Source of the DNA: Streptomyces niveus
GTDB taxonomy: Bacteria > Actinomycetota > Actinomycetes > Streptomycetales > Streptomycetaceae
Direction of reading: 5' to 3'
DNA: 64,000 nucleotides
Assembly: GCF_002009175.1 (NCBI RefSeq)
Contig: NZ_CP018047.1
Span: forward strand, 1,736,001-1,800,000
Shown here in pieces: positions 52,297-60,935 of this stretch; the stretch's first letter is position 1; each line of letters starts with the position of its first letter. The notes below the pieces were generated by a model. That model saw only the letters and a list, made by a program, of their open reading frames with translations, did not search any database and had not been told where the DNA came from. The translations under genes were made by a program, and so were the position numbers.

Positions 52297-52965
52297 GTGC
52301 ACATCGTCATCATGGGCTGCGGCCGAGTGGGAGCCGCGCTCGCGACCAGCCTGGAGCGGCAGGGGCACACGGTCGCGGTGATCGACCAGGACCCCACGGC
52401 GTTCCGCAGGCTCGGCTCCGGCTTCGGCGGGCGGCGTGTCAACGGCGTCGGCTTCGACCAGGACACCTTGCGCGACGCGGGCATCGAGGACGCGGGCGCG
52501 TTCGCCGCGGTCAGCAGCGGCGACAACTCGAACATCATCGCCGCCCGGGTGGCCCGCGAGATGTTCGGCATCGAGAACGTGGCCGCGCGCATCTACGACC
52601 CCCGGCGCGCGGAGGTCTACCAGCGGCTCGGCATCCCGACCGTGGCGACCGTCCGCTGGACCGCCGACCAGATGCTCCGGCGGCTGCTGCCGTCCGGCGC
52701 GGAGCCGCTGTGGCGCGACCCGAGCGGCGGCGTACAGCTCGCCGAGGTCCACACGTCGGCCGGCTGGATCGGCCACAAGATCAGCACCCTCCAGGAGGAG
52801 ACGGGCGTCCGCGTCGCGTTCCTCACCCGGCTCGGCGAGGCCATACTGCCCACGTCGCAGACCGTGCTCCAGGAGGGCGACCTCGTCCACGTGATGATGC
52901 GTACGGACGACATCCAGAAGGTCGAGGCGGCTTTCGCCGAGGGCCCCGAGGAGGGCGGTCACTGA
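52297..52965 (+). CDS. trkA: TrkA-family potassium uptake regulator (first of two)
   Basis: Encodes 222 residues from GTG 52297. RCK_N Rossmann domain: VIMGCGRVGAALATSLERQGHTVAVIDQD (GxGxxG, acidic Asp at the strand end). RCK_C domain at about 140-215 (ISTLQEETGVRVAFLTRLGEAILP). The family binds NAD(H)/nucleotides and gates Trk/Ktr or APC K+ channels. The stop overlaps the second trkA by TGATG. No trkH or ktrB is in the window, so the partner may be the APC permease at 46918. Confidence 0.93.
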   Translation: MHIVIMGCGRVGAALATSLERQGHTVAVIDQDPTAFRRLGSGFGGRRVNGVGFDQDTLRDAGIEDAGAFAAVSSGDNSNIIAARVAREMFGIENVAARIYDPRRAEVYQRLGIPTVATVRWTADQMLRRLLPSGAEPLWRDPSGGVQLAEVHTSAGWIGHKISTLQEETGVRVAFLTRLGEAILPTSQTVLQEGDLVHVMMRTDDIQKVEAAFAEGPEEGGH

Positions 52966-53636
52966 TGCGCGTCGCGATTGCCGGAGCAGGCGCGGTGGGT
53001 CGATCCATCGCGGGCGAACTGCTGGAGAACGGCCACGAGATCCTGCTGATCGACAAGGCGCCCACCGCCATCTCGGTCGAACGGGTCCCGATGGCGGAGT
53101 GGCTGCTGGCCGACGCGTGCGAGATCACCTCGCTGGACGAGGCGGCGCTCCAGCGCTGCAACGTCGTGATCGCGGCGACCGGCGACGACAAGGTCAACCT
53201 GGTCGTCTCGCTGCTGGCCAAGACGGAGTACGGCGTCCCGAGGGTGGTCGCCCGCGTCAACAACCCCAAGAACGAGTGGCTGTTCAACGAGTCGTGGGGC
53301 GTGGACGTCGCGGTGTCGACGCCCCGTCTGATGTCGGCGCTGGTGGAAGAAGCGGTGAGCGTCGGCGATCTCGTACGGCTGCTGCGCTTCAGCCACGGCG
53401 ACGCGAACCTCGTGGAGCTGACGCTGCCGCCGGAGTCGGCGGTGACGGGGACCCAGGTCGGGGACGTGAACTGGCCGGAGGACACGTCGCTGGTGACGAT
53501 CATCCGGGGCTCGCGGGTGCTGACGCCGAACGCGGAGGAGACGCTGGAGGCGGGGGACGAACTGCTGTTCGTGGCGGCGCAGGCGCGGGAGGAGCAGTTG
53601 GAGGACCTGCTGTCGGTGCGGCGGGAGGACGCGTAG
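52965..53636 (+). CDS. trkA: TrkA-family potassium uptake regulator (second of two)
   Basis: Encodes 223 residues from ATG 52965. RCK_N: VAIAGAGAVGRSIAGELLENGHEILLIDK. RCK_C at about 140-215, ending EAGDELLFVAAQAREEQL. Translationally coupled to the first TrkA. In actinobacteria the pair (CeoB/CeoC type) is thought to form a heteromeric regulatory ring for K+ uptake. Confidence 0.93.
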   Translation: MRVAIAGAGAVGRSIAGELLENGHEILLIDKAPTAISVERVPMAEWLLADACEITSLDEAALQRCNVVIAATGDDKVNLVVSLLAKTEYGVPRVVARVNNPKNEWLFNESWGVDVAVSTPRLMSALVEEAVSVGDLVRLLRFSHGDANLVELTLPPESAVTGTQVGDVNWPEDTSLVTIIRGSRVLTPNAEETLEAGDELLFVAAQAREEQLEDLLSVRREDA

Positions 53637-53694
53637 CGCTGCGCTGTGCGGGTGCGGGGTTTCGTTGACCGGTGCCGCCCGGTGGTCGGGTTGT

Positions 53695-53715
53695 CCTCAA
53701 TCGCCGGACGGGCTC
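53695..53715. repeat. REP-like Streptomyces intergenic element
   Basis: CCTCAATCGCCGGACGGGCT, a short GC-rich sequence that recurs in many Streptomyces intergenic regions. It lies about 60 bp after the trkA stop. Only one copy is seen here. Confidence 0.4.
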
Positions 53716-53758
53716 GGGTGGTGCGGGCCGGTGGCCGGGGGCCGCTCCGGGGTCATGC

Positions 53759-54042
53759 CCGGACGGCGTGATTTACGGCGCGTGCACGGCTCGTTGGACC
53801 CAGGGAAACCAGGCTCCTCACGCGCCACAAATCAGCCTGAGTGTCCGGCCACGACCCCTGCGCGTCCCCCTTCCAACCCGCGGGAGGGGGACGGCGGTAG
53901 GCGACCGCTTGGACCACCGGCGTGAGGGGGGCGGGGGCGCAGGAGGGGTGTGTTCGGACACTCAGGCTGATTTGTGGCGCGTGAACAAGGTGGGTCAGCG
54001 GGTCCAACGAACGGGGCACGCGCCGTAAATCACGCCGTCCGG
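53759..54042. repeat. Large imperfect inverted repeat (~88-bp arms)
   Basis: The left arm (53759-53847) reads CCGGACGGCGTGATTTACGG and on to CCACAAATCAGCCTGAGTGTCCG. The right arm (53955-54042) is its near reverse complement. Both arms include GGCGCGTG, TCGTTGGACCC and CACGCGCCACAAATCAGCCTGAG, with a diverged block in the middle. The ~107-bp spacer also partly self-pairs. Open frames on both strands here only mirror each other. Likely a MITE-like element or a long convergent terminator. Confidence 0.75.
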
Positions 54043-54096
54043 ACATACCCGTCCGGAGGCCCCGAACCCCGCCCGTCAGCCGACAACCGCAACCAC

Positions 54097-54837
54097 CTAC
54101 CGCTGCTCCCGCGAAGCTTCCTCCGCCTCCATCTCGGCGAAGACGTCAATCGGCGCCGGCGCCTTCGCCAGGAACACCCACGTCAGATACACCGCCAGCA
54201 GGAACGGCGGGATCTTCAGCGACACCAGTACCCAGCCCAGCTGCGTCGTGTCCGCCCACCAGTACAGCGGGAAGAGGATCGCGCACTTCGCGAGGAGGAT
54301 GAACCCCCACGCGTAACTCGCCTTCGTGTACGCCGCCTTGCGCCCCGGGTTCCGCGTGCGCCAGGACAGGTTCTCCTTGAAGACCGGCCCCAGGATCAGC
54401 CCGATCAGCGGCACCCCCGCGACGCTGGTCCCGATGTACGCGACGGCCAGCCCCAGCGTGTAGAGCATGCCCGGCAGGTAGAAGTCCTTCGCGTTGCCGG
54501 TCATCATCGCGAAGACCACGCCGAAGGCGACCCCGAAGACGCCGCTGAAGGCGTGCTTCACGGTGTCGCGGCGGATCAGCCGGACGGCGACCAGCAGCAG
54601 CGACACCGCGAGAGCGGCGATCGCCGAGACGTGCAGGTCCTTGTTGATCGTGAAGATCGTGACGAAGAGCAGTCCGGGGACGACCGTCTCCACCATTCCG
54701 CGCACGCCGCCGAACGCCTCGAAGAGCGCGGCCTCGGTGACGGCCTTGGCATCGGCGTCGGTCTGCGGGTCGGCGCCCTCGGGGGCTCCGGGGGTACTGG
54801 GGTCTGTCGTCGCGGCGGGCTTGTCGGTTGACGTCAC
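54097..54837 (-). CDS. DUF3159-family membrane protein
   Basis: Encodes 246 residues from GTG 54837, 3 nt after the OB-fold gene stop. Six hydrophobic spans; the GGVRGMVETVVPGLLFVTIF and SWRTRNPGRKAAYTKASYAWGFILLAK signatures are typical. The N-terminal tail is Pro/Asp-rich. Function unknown. It is the 3' end of an OB-fold/DUF3159 pair found in many Streptomyces. Confidence 0.9.
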   Translation of the reverse strand: MTSTDKPAATTDPSTPGAPEGADPQTDADAKAVTEAALFEAFGGVRGMVETVVPGLLFVTIFTINKDLHVSAIAALAVSLLLVAVRLIRRDTVKHAFSGVFGVAFGVVFAMMTGNAKDFYLPGMLYTLGLAVAYIGTSVAGVPLIGLILGPVFKENLSWRTRNPGRKAAYTKASYAWGFILLAKCAILFPLYWWADTTQLGWVLVSLKIPPFLLAVYLTWVFLAKAPAPIDVFAEMEAEEASREQR

Positions 54838-54840
54838 CGG

Positions 54841-55227
54841 CTACTCCTGTCCGAGCGGTCGGAGTTCGTATTTGGGGTTGAACAGCACCCTACGGCCGTG
54901 GCTCATGGAGATCCGGCCGGATGCGATGAGCTTGCGGCCCGGCTCTATGCCCGCGATGGAGCGCCGTCCCAGCCACACCACGTCCAGCGGCGCGGTGCCG
55001 TCGAACAGCTCCGCCTCCAGCGCGGGCACACCGGCCCGCGGACGGAAAGTGACCGTCCGCAACGTACCAGTCACCTTGACTATCTGACGGTCGCCGCAGT
55101 CGCTGATGCGTGTGCAGCCCGAGGCCTGCGCGTCCTCACGCAGCTCCTCGGATTCCAGGTCCTCCTGGGAGCTGGACAGCCGGTCGAGCATCCGGCGGAA
55201 GCGGCCGGTCGGCTTCTCAGCACTCAT
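54841..55227 (-). CDS. OB-fold nucleic-acid-binding domain protein
   Basis: Encodes 128 residues. After a charged N-terminal helix, an OB fold (about 40-125) contains IVKVTGTLRTVTFRPRAGVPALEAELFDGTAPLDVVWLGRRSIAGIEPGRKLIASGR. Small tRNA-anticodon-type OB proteins of actinobacteria share this layout. The biological ligand is unknown. Coupled closely to the DUF3159 gene. Confidence 0.9.
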   Translation of the reverse strand: MSAEKPTGRFRRMLDRLSSSQEDLESEELREDAQASGCTRISDCGDRQIVKVTGTLRTVTFRPRAGVPALEAELFDGTAPLDVVWLGRRSIAGIEPGRKLIASGRISMSHGRRVLFNPKYELRPLGQE

Positions 55228-55260
55228 GACAGCAGCGTACCGGGGTCCGCGGGCACCGGA

Positions 55261-56016
55261 TCATCGGTCGAACCGGTAGCCCATACCGGGCTCGGTGACG
55301 AAGTGCCTGGGGTGCGAGGGGTCCGCCTCCAGCTTGCGGCGGAGCTGGGCCATGTAGACCCGCAGATAGTTCGTCTCCGTGCCGTAGGAGGGCCCCCAGA
55401 CCTCCTGGAGGAGCTGTTTCTGGCTGACGAGGCGGCCGGTGTTGCGTACGAGCACCTCCAGGAGGTGCCACTCGGTCGGGGTGAGCCGTACGTCACGGCC
55501 CTCCCGGTGCACCTTCTTGGCCACCAGGTCGACGGTGAAGCCCTCCGTCTCGACCATCGCGACCCCGCCGTCGTCGCCGGAGCCGACGGGCTCGGCGCGG
55601 CGGACGGCGGCGCGCAGCCGGGCGAGGAGTTCGTCCATGCCGAAGGGTTTGGTGACGTAGTCGTCGGCGCCCGCGTCCAGCGCCTCGACCTTCTCGTCGG
55701 AGGTCTGGCGCGCGGAGAGCACCAGGATCGGTACGCGGGTCCAGCCGCGCAGGCCCTTGATGACCTCCACGCCGTCCATGTCGGGCAGCCCGAGGTCGAG
55801 CACGACGACGTCCGGGTGGCGGGCGGCGGCGAGTTCCAGGGCGCTCGCGCCGTCGGCGGCGGCGTCGACCTCGTACTTGCGGGCCTTCAGGTTGATCACG
55901 AGCGCGCGCACGATCTGCGGCTCGTCGTCGACCACGAGCACCCTCACGGGCCCTCGGGGGTCTCCCCCGGCGGGAGGCGCCATGGTGGCCTGCCTTTCTG
56001 CTGTGCCGCCGGTCAT
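55261..56016 (-). CDS. kdpE: KdpE response regulator
   Basis: Encodes 251 residues from ATG 56016, overlapping the KdpD stop (ATGA); ATG 55983 is an alternative. Receiver domain: VLVVDDEPQIVRAL, phospho-acceptor Asp in DVVVLDLGLPDMDG, conserved Lys in VTKPFG. C-terminal OmpR-type winged helix: VRLTPTEWHLLEVLVRNTGRLVSQKQLLQEVWG. Regulates potassium-uptake genes with KdpD. No kdpFABC genes are in the window. Confidence 0.94.
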   Translation of the reverse strand: MTGGTAERQATMAPPAGGDPRGPVRVLVVDDEPQIVRALVINLKARKYEVDAAADGASALELAAARHPDVVVLDLGLPDMDGVEVIKGLRGWTRVPILVLSARQTSDEKVEALDAGADDYVTKPFGMDELLARLRAAVRRAEPVGSGDDGGVAMVETEGFTVDLVAKKVHREGRDVRLTPTEWHLLEVLVRNTGRLVSQKQLLQEVWGPSYGTETNYLRVYMAQLRRKLEADPSHPRHFVTEPGMGYRFDR

Positions 56017-58556
56017 GACACGACCTGTGCGGGTAGTTCGGGGCCGGCCGGCGCGAGGCCGGGTACGGCCGTGAGATCGAGGACCATGGTCAGTCCGCCG
56101 CCGGGGGTGTCCTCGGCGGTGAGGGTGCCCTCCATGGCGTCCACGAAGCCGCGGGCGACGGCGAGGCCGAGGCCGACGCCCGCACCGCGCGGGGCGTCCC
56201 CGTGGCGCTGGAAGGGCTCGAAGATGCGTTCCTTCGCCTCGTCGGGGACGCCGGGGCCGCGGTCCACGACGCGTACCTGTACGCGGGCGCCGAGCGAGCT
56301 GGCCGCGACGGTGACGCGGGTGCCCTCGGGGCTGTACTTGACGGCGTTCTCGACGATGTTGGCCACGGCTCGCTCCAGCAGGCCCGGGTCGACGGCGACC
56401 ATCGGCAGTGACTCCGGGATGTCCAGGTCCACGCTGTCCTCGGGGACTCCGCCGAGCGCCATCGGGACGACCTCGTCCAGGTCGATCTCACGGATCAGCG
56501 GGGTGACGGTGCCGGTCTGGAGCCGCGACATGTCGAGGAGGTTGCCCACCAGGTGGTCGAGGCGGTCGGCGCCGTTCTCGATGCCTTCGAGGAGTTCGGC
56601 GTGATCCTCGTCGGACCATTCGACGTCGTCGGAGCGCAGCGAGGTGACGGCGGCCTTGATGGCGGCGAGCGGGGTGCGCAGGTCGTGGCTGACGGCGGCG
56701 AGCAGGGCCGTACGTATCCGGTTGCCCTCCGCGAGCCTGCGGGCGCCCTCGGCCTCGCCCACCAGGCGCTGGCGGTCCAGTACGACGGCGGCTTGGGCGG
56801 CGAAGGCGGAGAGCACGCGGCGGTCCTCGGCCGGCAGTACCCGGCCGGAGAGCGCGAGCGCCATGTGGTCGCCGACGGGCATGTCGACGTCGGCGGCCTC
56901 GGGCCGGTCGACGGGCCGGGGTCCGACGCTGCCCGCGCGCGTCCACGGGTCGACGTCACCGGCGCGTTCCAGCAGCGCCACGGACTCCATGGAGAACGTC
57001 TCGCGTACACGCTCCAGCAGCGCGTCCAGGGTGGTCTCGCCGCGCAGCACGCTGCCCGCCAGGAAGGACAGGATCTCGGACTCGGCGCGGAGTCTGGCGG
57101 CCTGGTGGGTACGGCGGGCCGCGAGGTCGACCACGGACGCCACGGCGACGGCCACCGCGAAGAAGATCACGATGGCGACGAGGTTCCTGGGGTCCTGGAT
57201 GGTGAGGTTGTGGGTCGGCGGGGTGAAGTAGAAGTTCAGCAGGATCGAGCCGACGGCGGCCGACGCGAGGGCCGGCCGCAGTCCGCCGAGCAGCGCGGCG
57301 AGGACGGTCAGGAAGAGGAAGAGCAGGACGTCGTTGGCCAGGCCGAGGGTGTCGTGCAGTGCGGTGAGCAGCAGCGTCAGCAGGACGGGGGCGACCACGC
57401 CGGCCAGCCAGCCGGAGATGATCCGGGAGCGGCCGAGGCGGGCGCCGTGCGCGACGGGCAGACCGCGGCCCTTGGCGACCTCCTCGTGGGTGACGATGTG
57501 GACGTCCAGGTCGGGTCCGGACTCGCGGGCGACGGTGGCGCCGACGCCGGGCCCGAACATGTACTGCCAGGCCTTGCGGCGGCTGGAGCCGAGGACGATC
57601 TGGGTGGCGTTGACGCCGCGGGCGAATTCCAGCAGTGCCGAGGGCACGTCGTCCCCGATGACGTGGTGGAAGGTGCCGCCGAGGTCTTCGACCAGGGTGC
57701 GCTGGACGGTCAGTTCCTTGGGCGACGCGGAGGTGAGGCCGTCGCTGCGGGCGATGTAGACGGCGAGGATCTCGCTGCCGGAGCCCTTGGCGGCCATACG
57801 GGCGGCGCGGCGGATGAGCGTACGGCCCTCGGGCCCGCCGGTGAGGCCGACGGCGATGCGCTCGCGGGCCTGCCAGGTGGTGCGGATGTTGTGCTCGCCG
57901 CGGTACTGCTGGAGGTACTCGTCGACGCGGTCGGCGGTCCACAGGAGGGCGAGTTCGCGCAGCGCGGTGAGGTTGCCGGGGCGGAAGTAGTGCGAGAGCG
58001 CGGCGTTGACCTTGTCGGGCTGGTAGATGTTGCCGTGCGCCATGCGGCGGCGCAGCGCCTGGGGCGACATGTCGACAAGCTCGATCTGGTCGGCCCGTCT
58101 GACCATCTCGTCGGGCACGGTCTCGCGCTGCCGTACGCCCGTTATCGACTCGACGACATCGCCGAGTGACTCCAGGTGCTGGATGTTGACGGTCGAGACG
58201 ACGTCGATGCCGGCCTGGAGCAGTTCCTCGACGTCCTGCCAGCGTTTGGAGTTGCGGGAGCCCGGGACGTTGGTGTGGGCCAGCTCGTCGACCAGGGCGA
58301 CGGCGGGGCGGCGCTCGATGACCGAATCGACGTCCATCTCGGTGAAGACGGTGCCCCGGTGCGGCAGCTCCCGGCGGTGGATCTGTTCGAGGCCCTGGAG
58401 CATGACCTCGGTGCGCGGCCGGTTGTGGTGCTCGACGAACGCCACGACGCAGTCGGTGCCGCGCTCGACGCGCCGGTGCGCCTCGGAGAGCATCGCGTAC
58501 GTCTTGCCGACGCCCGGTGCCGCGCCCAGATAGATCCTCAGCTTGCCGCGTCCCAT
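56013..58556 (-). CDS. kdpD: KdpD sensor histidine kinase
   Basis: Encodes 847 residues. N-terminal KdpD domain with Walker A GAAPGVGKTYAML (11-23) and TVNIQHLESL. USP-like domain with RIAVGLTGGPEGRTLIRRAARMA. Four clustered transmembrane helices (about 385-485). GAF-like region. HisKA with phospho-His in AVSHDLRTPLAAIKAAV. HATPase with ENAVKYSPEGT and GVGLGLAVARGFV. It senses K+ limitation or turgor. E. coli KdpD is 894 residues, so this is of normal size. Confidence 0.96.
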   Translation of the reverse strand: MGRGKLRIYLGAAPGVGKTYAMLSEAHRRVERGTDCVVAFVEHHNRPRTEVMLQGLEQIHRRELPHRGTVFTEMDVDSVIERRPAVALVDELAHTNVPGSRNSKRWQDVEELLQAGIDVVSTVNIQHLESLGDVVESITGVRQRETVPDEMVRRADQIELVDMSPQALRRRMAHGNIYQPDKVNAALSHYFRPGNLTALRELALLWTADRVDEYLQQYRGEHNIRTTWQARERIAVGLTGGPEGRTLIRRAARMAAKGSGSEILAVYIARSDGLTSASPKELTVQRTLVEDLGGTFHHVIGDDVPSALLEFARGVNATQIVLGSSRRKAWQYMFGPGVGATVARESGPDLDVHIVTHEEVAKGRGLPVAHGARLGRSRIISGWLAGVVAPVLLTLLLTALHDTLGLANDVLLFLFLTVLAALLGGLRPALASAAVGSILLNFYFTPPTHNLTIQDPRNLVAIVIFFAVAVAVASVVDLAARRTHQAARLRAESEILSFLAGSVLRGETTLDALLERVRETFSMESVALLERAGDVDPWTRAGSVGPRPVDRPEAADVDMPVGDHMALALSGRVLPAEDRRVLSAFAAQAAVVLDRQRLVGEAEGARRLAEGNRIRTALLAAVSHDLRTPLAAIKAAVTSLRSDDVEWSDEDHAELLEGIENGADRLDHLVGNLLDMSRLQTGTVTPLIREIDLDEVVPMALGGVPEDSVDLDIPESLPMVAVDPGLLERAVANIVENAVKYSPEGTRVTVAASSLGARVQVRVVDRGPGVPDEAKERIFEPFQRHGDAPRGAGVGLGLAVARGFVDAMEGTLTAEDTPGGGLTMVLDLTAVPGLAPAGPELPAQVVS

Positions 58557-58691
58557 GGCCCCATTGTCTTCCCACCGAGCCGCCGCGTCCCGTCACGGCC
58601 TCGCGCTCGAAGCTACAGCCCAGGATGACCGCGAAACGGACATCCGGCGGGGCGCGGGGTCCGTCTTGACACGATTCTGATGGGCCCGCGG

Positions 58692-59432
58692 CTACGGCCC
58701 CGGCGTGGGCCCGTGTTCGACGAGGTGGCCGTCGGCGAGTTCGAGCACCCGGTCGGCGAGGCCGAGGAGCTGGGCGTCGTGGGTGGCCACCAGCGCGGTG
58801 ACGCCCTCGCTGCGTACGACCGCGCGCAGCAGCTCCATCACGGCGAGGCCGGTCTCCGCGTCGAGCTGTCCGGTGGGTTCGTCGGCTATCAGCAGGGCGG
58901 GCCGGTTCGCGAGGGCGCGGGCGATGGCGACGCGCTGCTGCTGGCCGCCGGAGAGTTCGCCGGGCCGCTGCGCCGCGTGGTCGCCGAGGCCGACGAGGGC
59001 GAGCAGCAGCGCCACGCGCTCCTCGCGCTCGCGGGGGTCGGCCCGGCGCAGCCGCAGGGGCACGCCGACGTTCTCGGCGGCGGTGAGGATGGGGATCAGT
59101 CCGAAGGACTGGAAGATGAAGCCGATGCGGTCGCGGCGCATTTCGAGCAGGCCGCTCTCGCCGAGGGTGGCGAGGTCCGTGCCGTCGACGGTGATCTGAC
59201 CGTCGTCGGGGGTGTCGAGTCCGCCGACGAGGTTGAGCAGGGTCGTCTTGCCCGATCCGGAGCGGCCCTTGAGCGCGATCAGCTCGCCGCGCGGCACGGT
59301 GAACGACACTCCGCGCAGCGCGTGGACGGCGGCGGCGCCGGTGCCGTACGAGCGGTGCAGCCCGGTCACCCGCACCATGGGGCCGGCCGTCCCGTCCACG
59401 ACGGCCGTGCCGGTGCTGCTGGTCTCGGTCAT
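58692..59432 (-). CDS. ABC transporter ATP-binding subunit (LolD/MacB-like)
   Basis: Encodes 246 residues from ATG 59432. Walker A GRSGSGKTTLLNLV, Q-loop FIFQSFGLIPILTAAENV, ABC signature LSGGQQQRVAIARAL, Walker B LLIADEPTGQLD, H-loop ATHD. The FtsX-type permease that such ATPases serve is not adjacent. The gene sits alone between kdpD and the DUF3710 gene. Its product may pair with a permease elsewhere. Confidence 0.92.
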   Translation of the reverse strand: MTETSSTGTAVVDGTAGPMVRVTGLHRSYGTGAAAVHALRGVSFTVPRGELIALKGRSGSGKTTLLNLVGGLDTPDDGQITVDGTDLATLGESGLLEMRRDRIGFIFQSFGLIPILTAAENVGVPLRLRRADPREREERVALLLALVGLGDHAAQRPGELSGGQQQRVAIARALANRPALLIADEPTGQLDAETGLAVMELLRAVVRSEGVTALVATHDAQLLGLADRVLELADGHLVEHGPTPGP

Positions 59433-59514
59433 GGTTCTTCCCCCGTTCGGTGCCGAATGCCGGTCGTCAGTATGTGCGGGGCGTGTGCGGCCGGGCAATG
59501 GTGGCGCTCACGCC

Positions 59515-59550
59515 GGTGGGCCGCGCCCCGTGACGGGTACGCGGCCCACC
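59515..59550. terminator. Hairpin terminator
   Basis: Perfect 11-bp dyad GGTGGGCCGCG / CGCGGCCCACC with a 14-nt loop that itself can pair (CCCGTGACGGG). Lies downstream of the DUF3710 gene and upstream of the ABC gene. Confidence 0.65.
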
Positions 59551-59591
59551 GGGCGCGTGTCGAGCGTGTCCGGGCGTCCCCGGAGAGGCCG

Positions 59592-59609
59592 CCGGGGACG
59601 AGTCCCCGG
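59592..59609. terminator. Second hairpin after DUF3710
   Basis: CCGGGGAC-GA-GTCCCCGG, perfect 8-bp dyad with a tiny loop, 17 nt beyond the DUF3710 stop. Confidence 0.5.
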
Positions 59610-59626
59610 GACCTCGGACCCTCGGG

Positions 59627-60400
59627 TCAGCGCACCTCGGTGATCTCGGGGCCGCGCTGGAGCTGCCCCATGCCACCGGCGAAGCGTGAGCCTTCCTGCT
59701 CCTCGGCCTGCTGGACGCCCTCGGCAACCATCTGCGCGTCGTCGGGGAGCTTCAGGACGATCGGGTCGCGGGGGGCCATCGGGCCCTCGCCGCGCACGAC
59801 GACGGTGTCCTTGAAGATCTGCTCCAGCAGTCCGGCGGCCTCGGGCTGCACCGCGCCCTGTCCGGAGATCACTCCGCGCAGGAACCAGCGGGGGCCGTCG
59901 ACCCCGATGAAGCGCACGAGCTGTACGCCACCGGTGCCGTCCGGGAGCTGCACCGGCACCTGGGCCCGGAGCTCCCAGCCGAGCGGGCCCTCGACCTCGT
60001 CGATGATGCCGCCCTGCTGCGTGATGCCCGAGGCGATCTCCTCGCGCACCTCGCTCCAGATGCCCTCCTTCTTGGGAGCGGCGAAGGCCTGGAGCTGTAC
60101 GGCGCTGTCGCGTACGACGACGGTCGCCGCGACGATCGCGTCACCCGCGACCTCTACACGAAGCTCCATTCCGTCGACCCCGGGGACGTAGATACCGCCC
60201 AGGTCGACCCGGCCCTCGTCGGGCTTGGAGACCTCGGAGATGTCCCACGGCCCGTCGGGCCTGGGAGCCGGGGGAAGATTCACCCGGCGGGGCTGCTCGG
60301 CCCCGTCCTCCGTGTCATCGGCGTCGATGCCGTCGACGACCTGCTCGGCCTCGCCCGCCGTGTCATCGGCGGCACCGCTCTTCTTGCGACGTCCGAACAC
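59627..60400 (-). CDS. DUF3710-family protein
   Basis: Encodes 257 residues from GTG 60400. An acidic N-terminal tail (residues 15-40) precedes the conserved DUF3710 core (PDGPWDISEV, RVDLGGIYVPGVDGMELRVEV, RFIGVDGPRWFLRGVISG). A conserved actinobacterial protein of unknown function, nearly always next to dut, as here (dut stop is 1 bp away). Confidence 0.93.
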   Translation of the reverse strand: MFGRRKKSGAADDTAGEAEQVVDGIDADDTEDGAEQPRRVNLPPAPRPDGPWDISEVSKPDEGRVDLGGIYVPGVDGMELRVEVAGDAIVAATVVVRDSAVQLQAFAAPKKEGIWSEVREEIASGITQQGGIIDEVEGPLGWELRAQVPVQLPDGTGGVQLVRFIGVDGPRWFLRGVISGQGAVQPEAAGLLEQIFKDTVVVRGEGPMAPRDPIVLKLPDDAQMVAEGVQQAEEQEGSRFAGGMGQLQRGPEITEVR

Positions 60401-60401
60401 G

Positions 60402-60935
60402 TCACTGTCCTTCCCGGTCGGATACGACCGACGCGTATCGATTCCCGCCCTGTGAAGCGCCCACCGCGGCATGACCTCCGGTGGACCCGAAGCCCCCCTC
60501 GGCCCTTGCCGAGCCGGGAAGCTCCGCCACCTCGTGGAAGCGCACCTTCTCGACCTGCTGGACGACCAGTTGGGCAATCCGGTCGAACCGCTCGAACCGC
60601 ACCGTCTCGCGCGGATCGAGATTGACCACGATCACCTTGATCTCCCCACGGTACCCGGCATCCACCGTCCCCGGGGCATTCACCAAGGCCACCCCACAAC
60701 GAGCGGCCAGCCCGGATCGCGGGTGCACGAAGGCGGCGTACCCGTCGGGCAGCGCGAGGGAAACCCCGGTGGGCAGTACGGCGCGTTCGCCCGGAGCGAG
60801 ATCGGCGGCCTCGGTGGTGACCAGATCGACGCCGGCGTCGCCCGGGTGCGCGTACGAGGGGAGCGGCACCTCCGGGTCGGTCCGGCGGATCAACACATCG
60901 ACGGGAGCGACAGGAGCGTGGGGGGCAGGACTCAT
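60402..60935 (-). CDS. dut: dUTP diphosphatase
   Basis: Encodes 177 residues. Motif 1 HPGDAGVDL; motif 2 PRSGLAARCGVALVNAPG; motif 3 GTVDAGYRGEI; motif 4 RIAQLVV; motif 5 RAEGGFGSTG. Trimeric dUTPase that keeps uracil out of DNA and supplies dUMP for dTMP synthesis. The start overlaps the PaaI thioesterase stop by 4 bp (60932-60935). Confidence 0.97.
   Translation of the reverse strand: MSPAPHAPVAPVDVLIRRTDPEVPLPSYAHPGDAGVDLVTTEAADLAPGERAVLPTGVSLALPDGYAAFVHPRSGLAARCGVALVNAPGTVDAGYRGEIKVIVVNLDPRETVRFERFDRIAQLVVQQVEKVRFHEVAELPGSARAEGGFGSTGGHAAVGASQGGNRYASVVSDREGQ

Noticed and set aside
53672..54046. Open frames on both strands through the inverted repeat, both containing PQISLSV
   Set aside because: They are near copies because the DNA is an inverted repeat; no signal of coding or start sites.
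56553..58169. 538-codon plus-strand frame opposite kdpD
   Set aside because: Mirror frame of KdpD; Gly/Asp/Val shadow composition and no ribosome-binding site.
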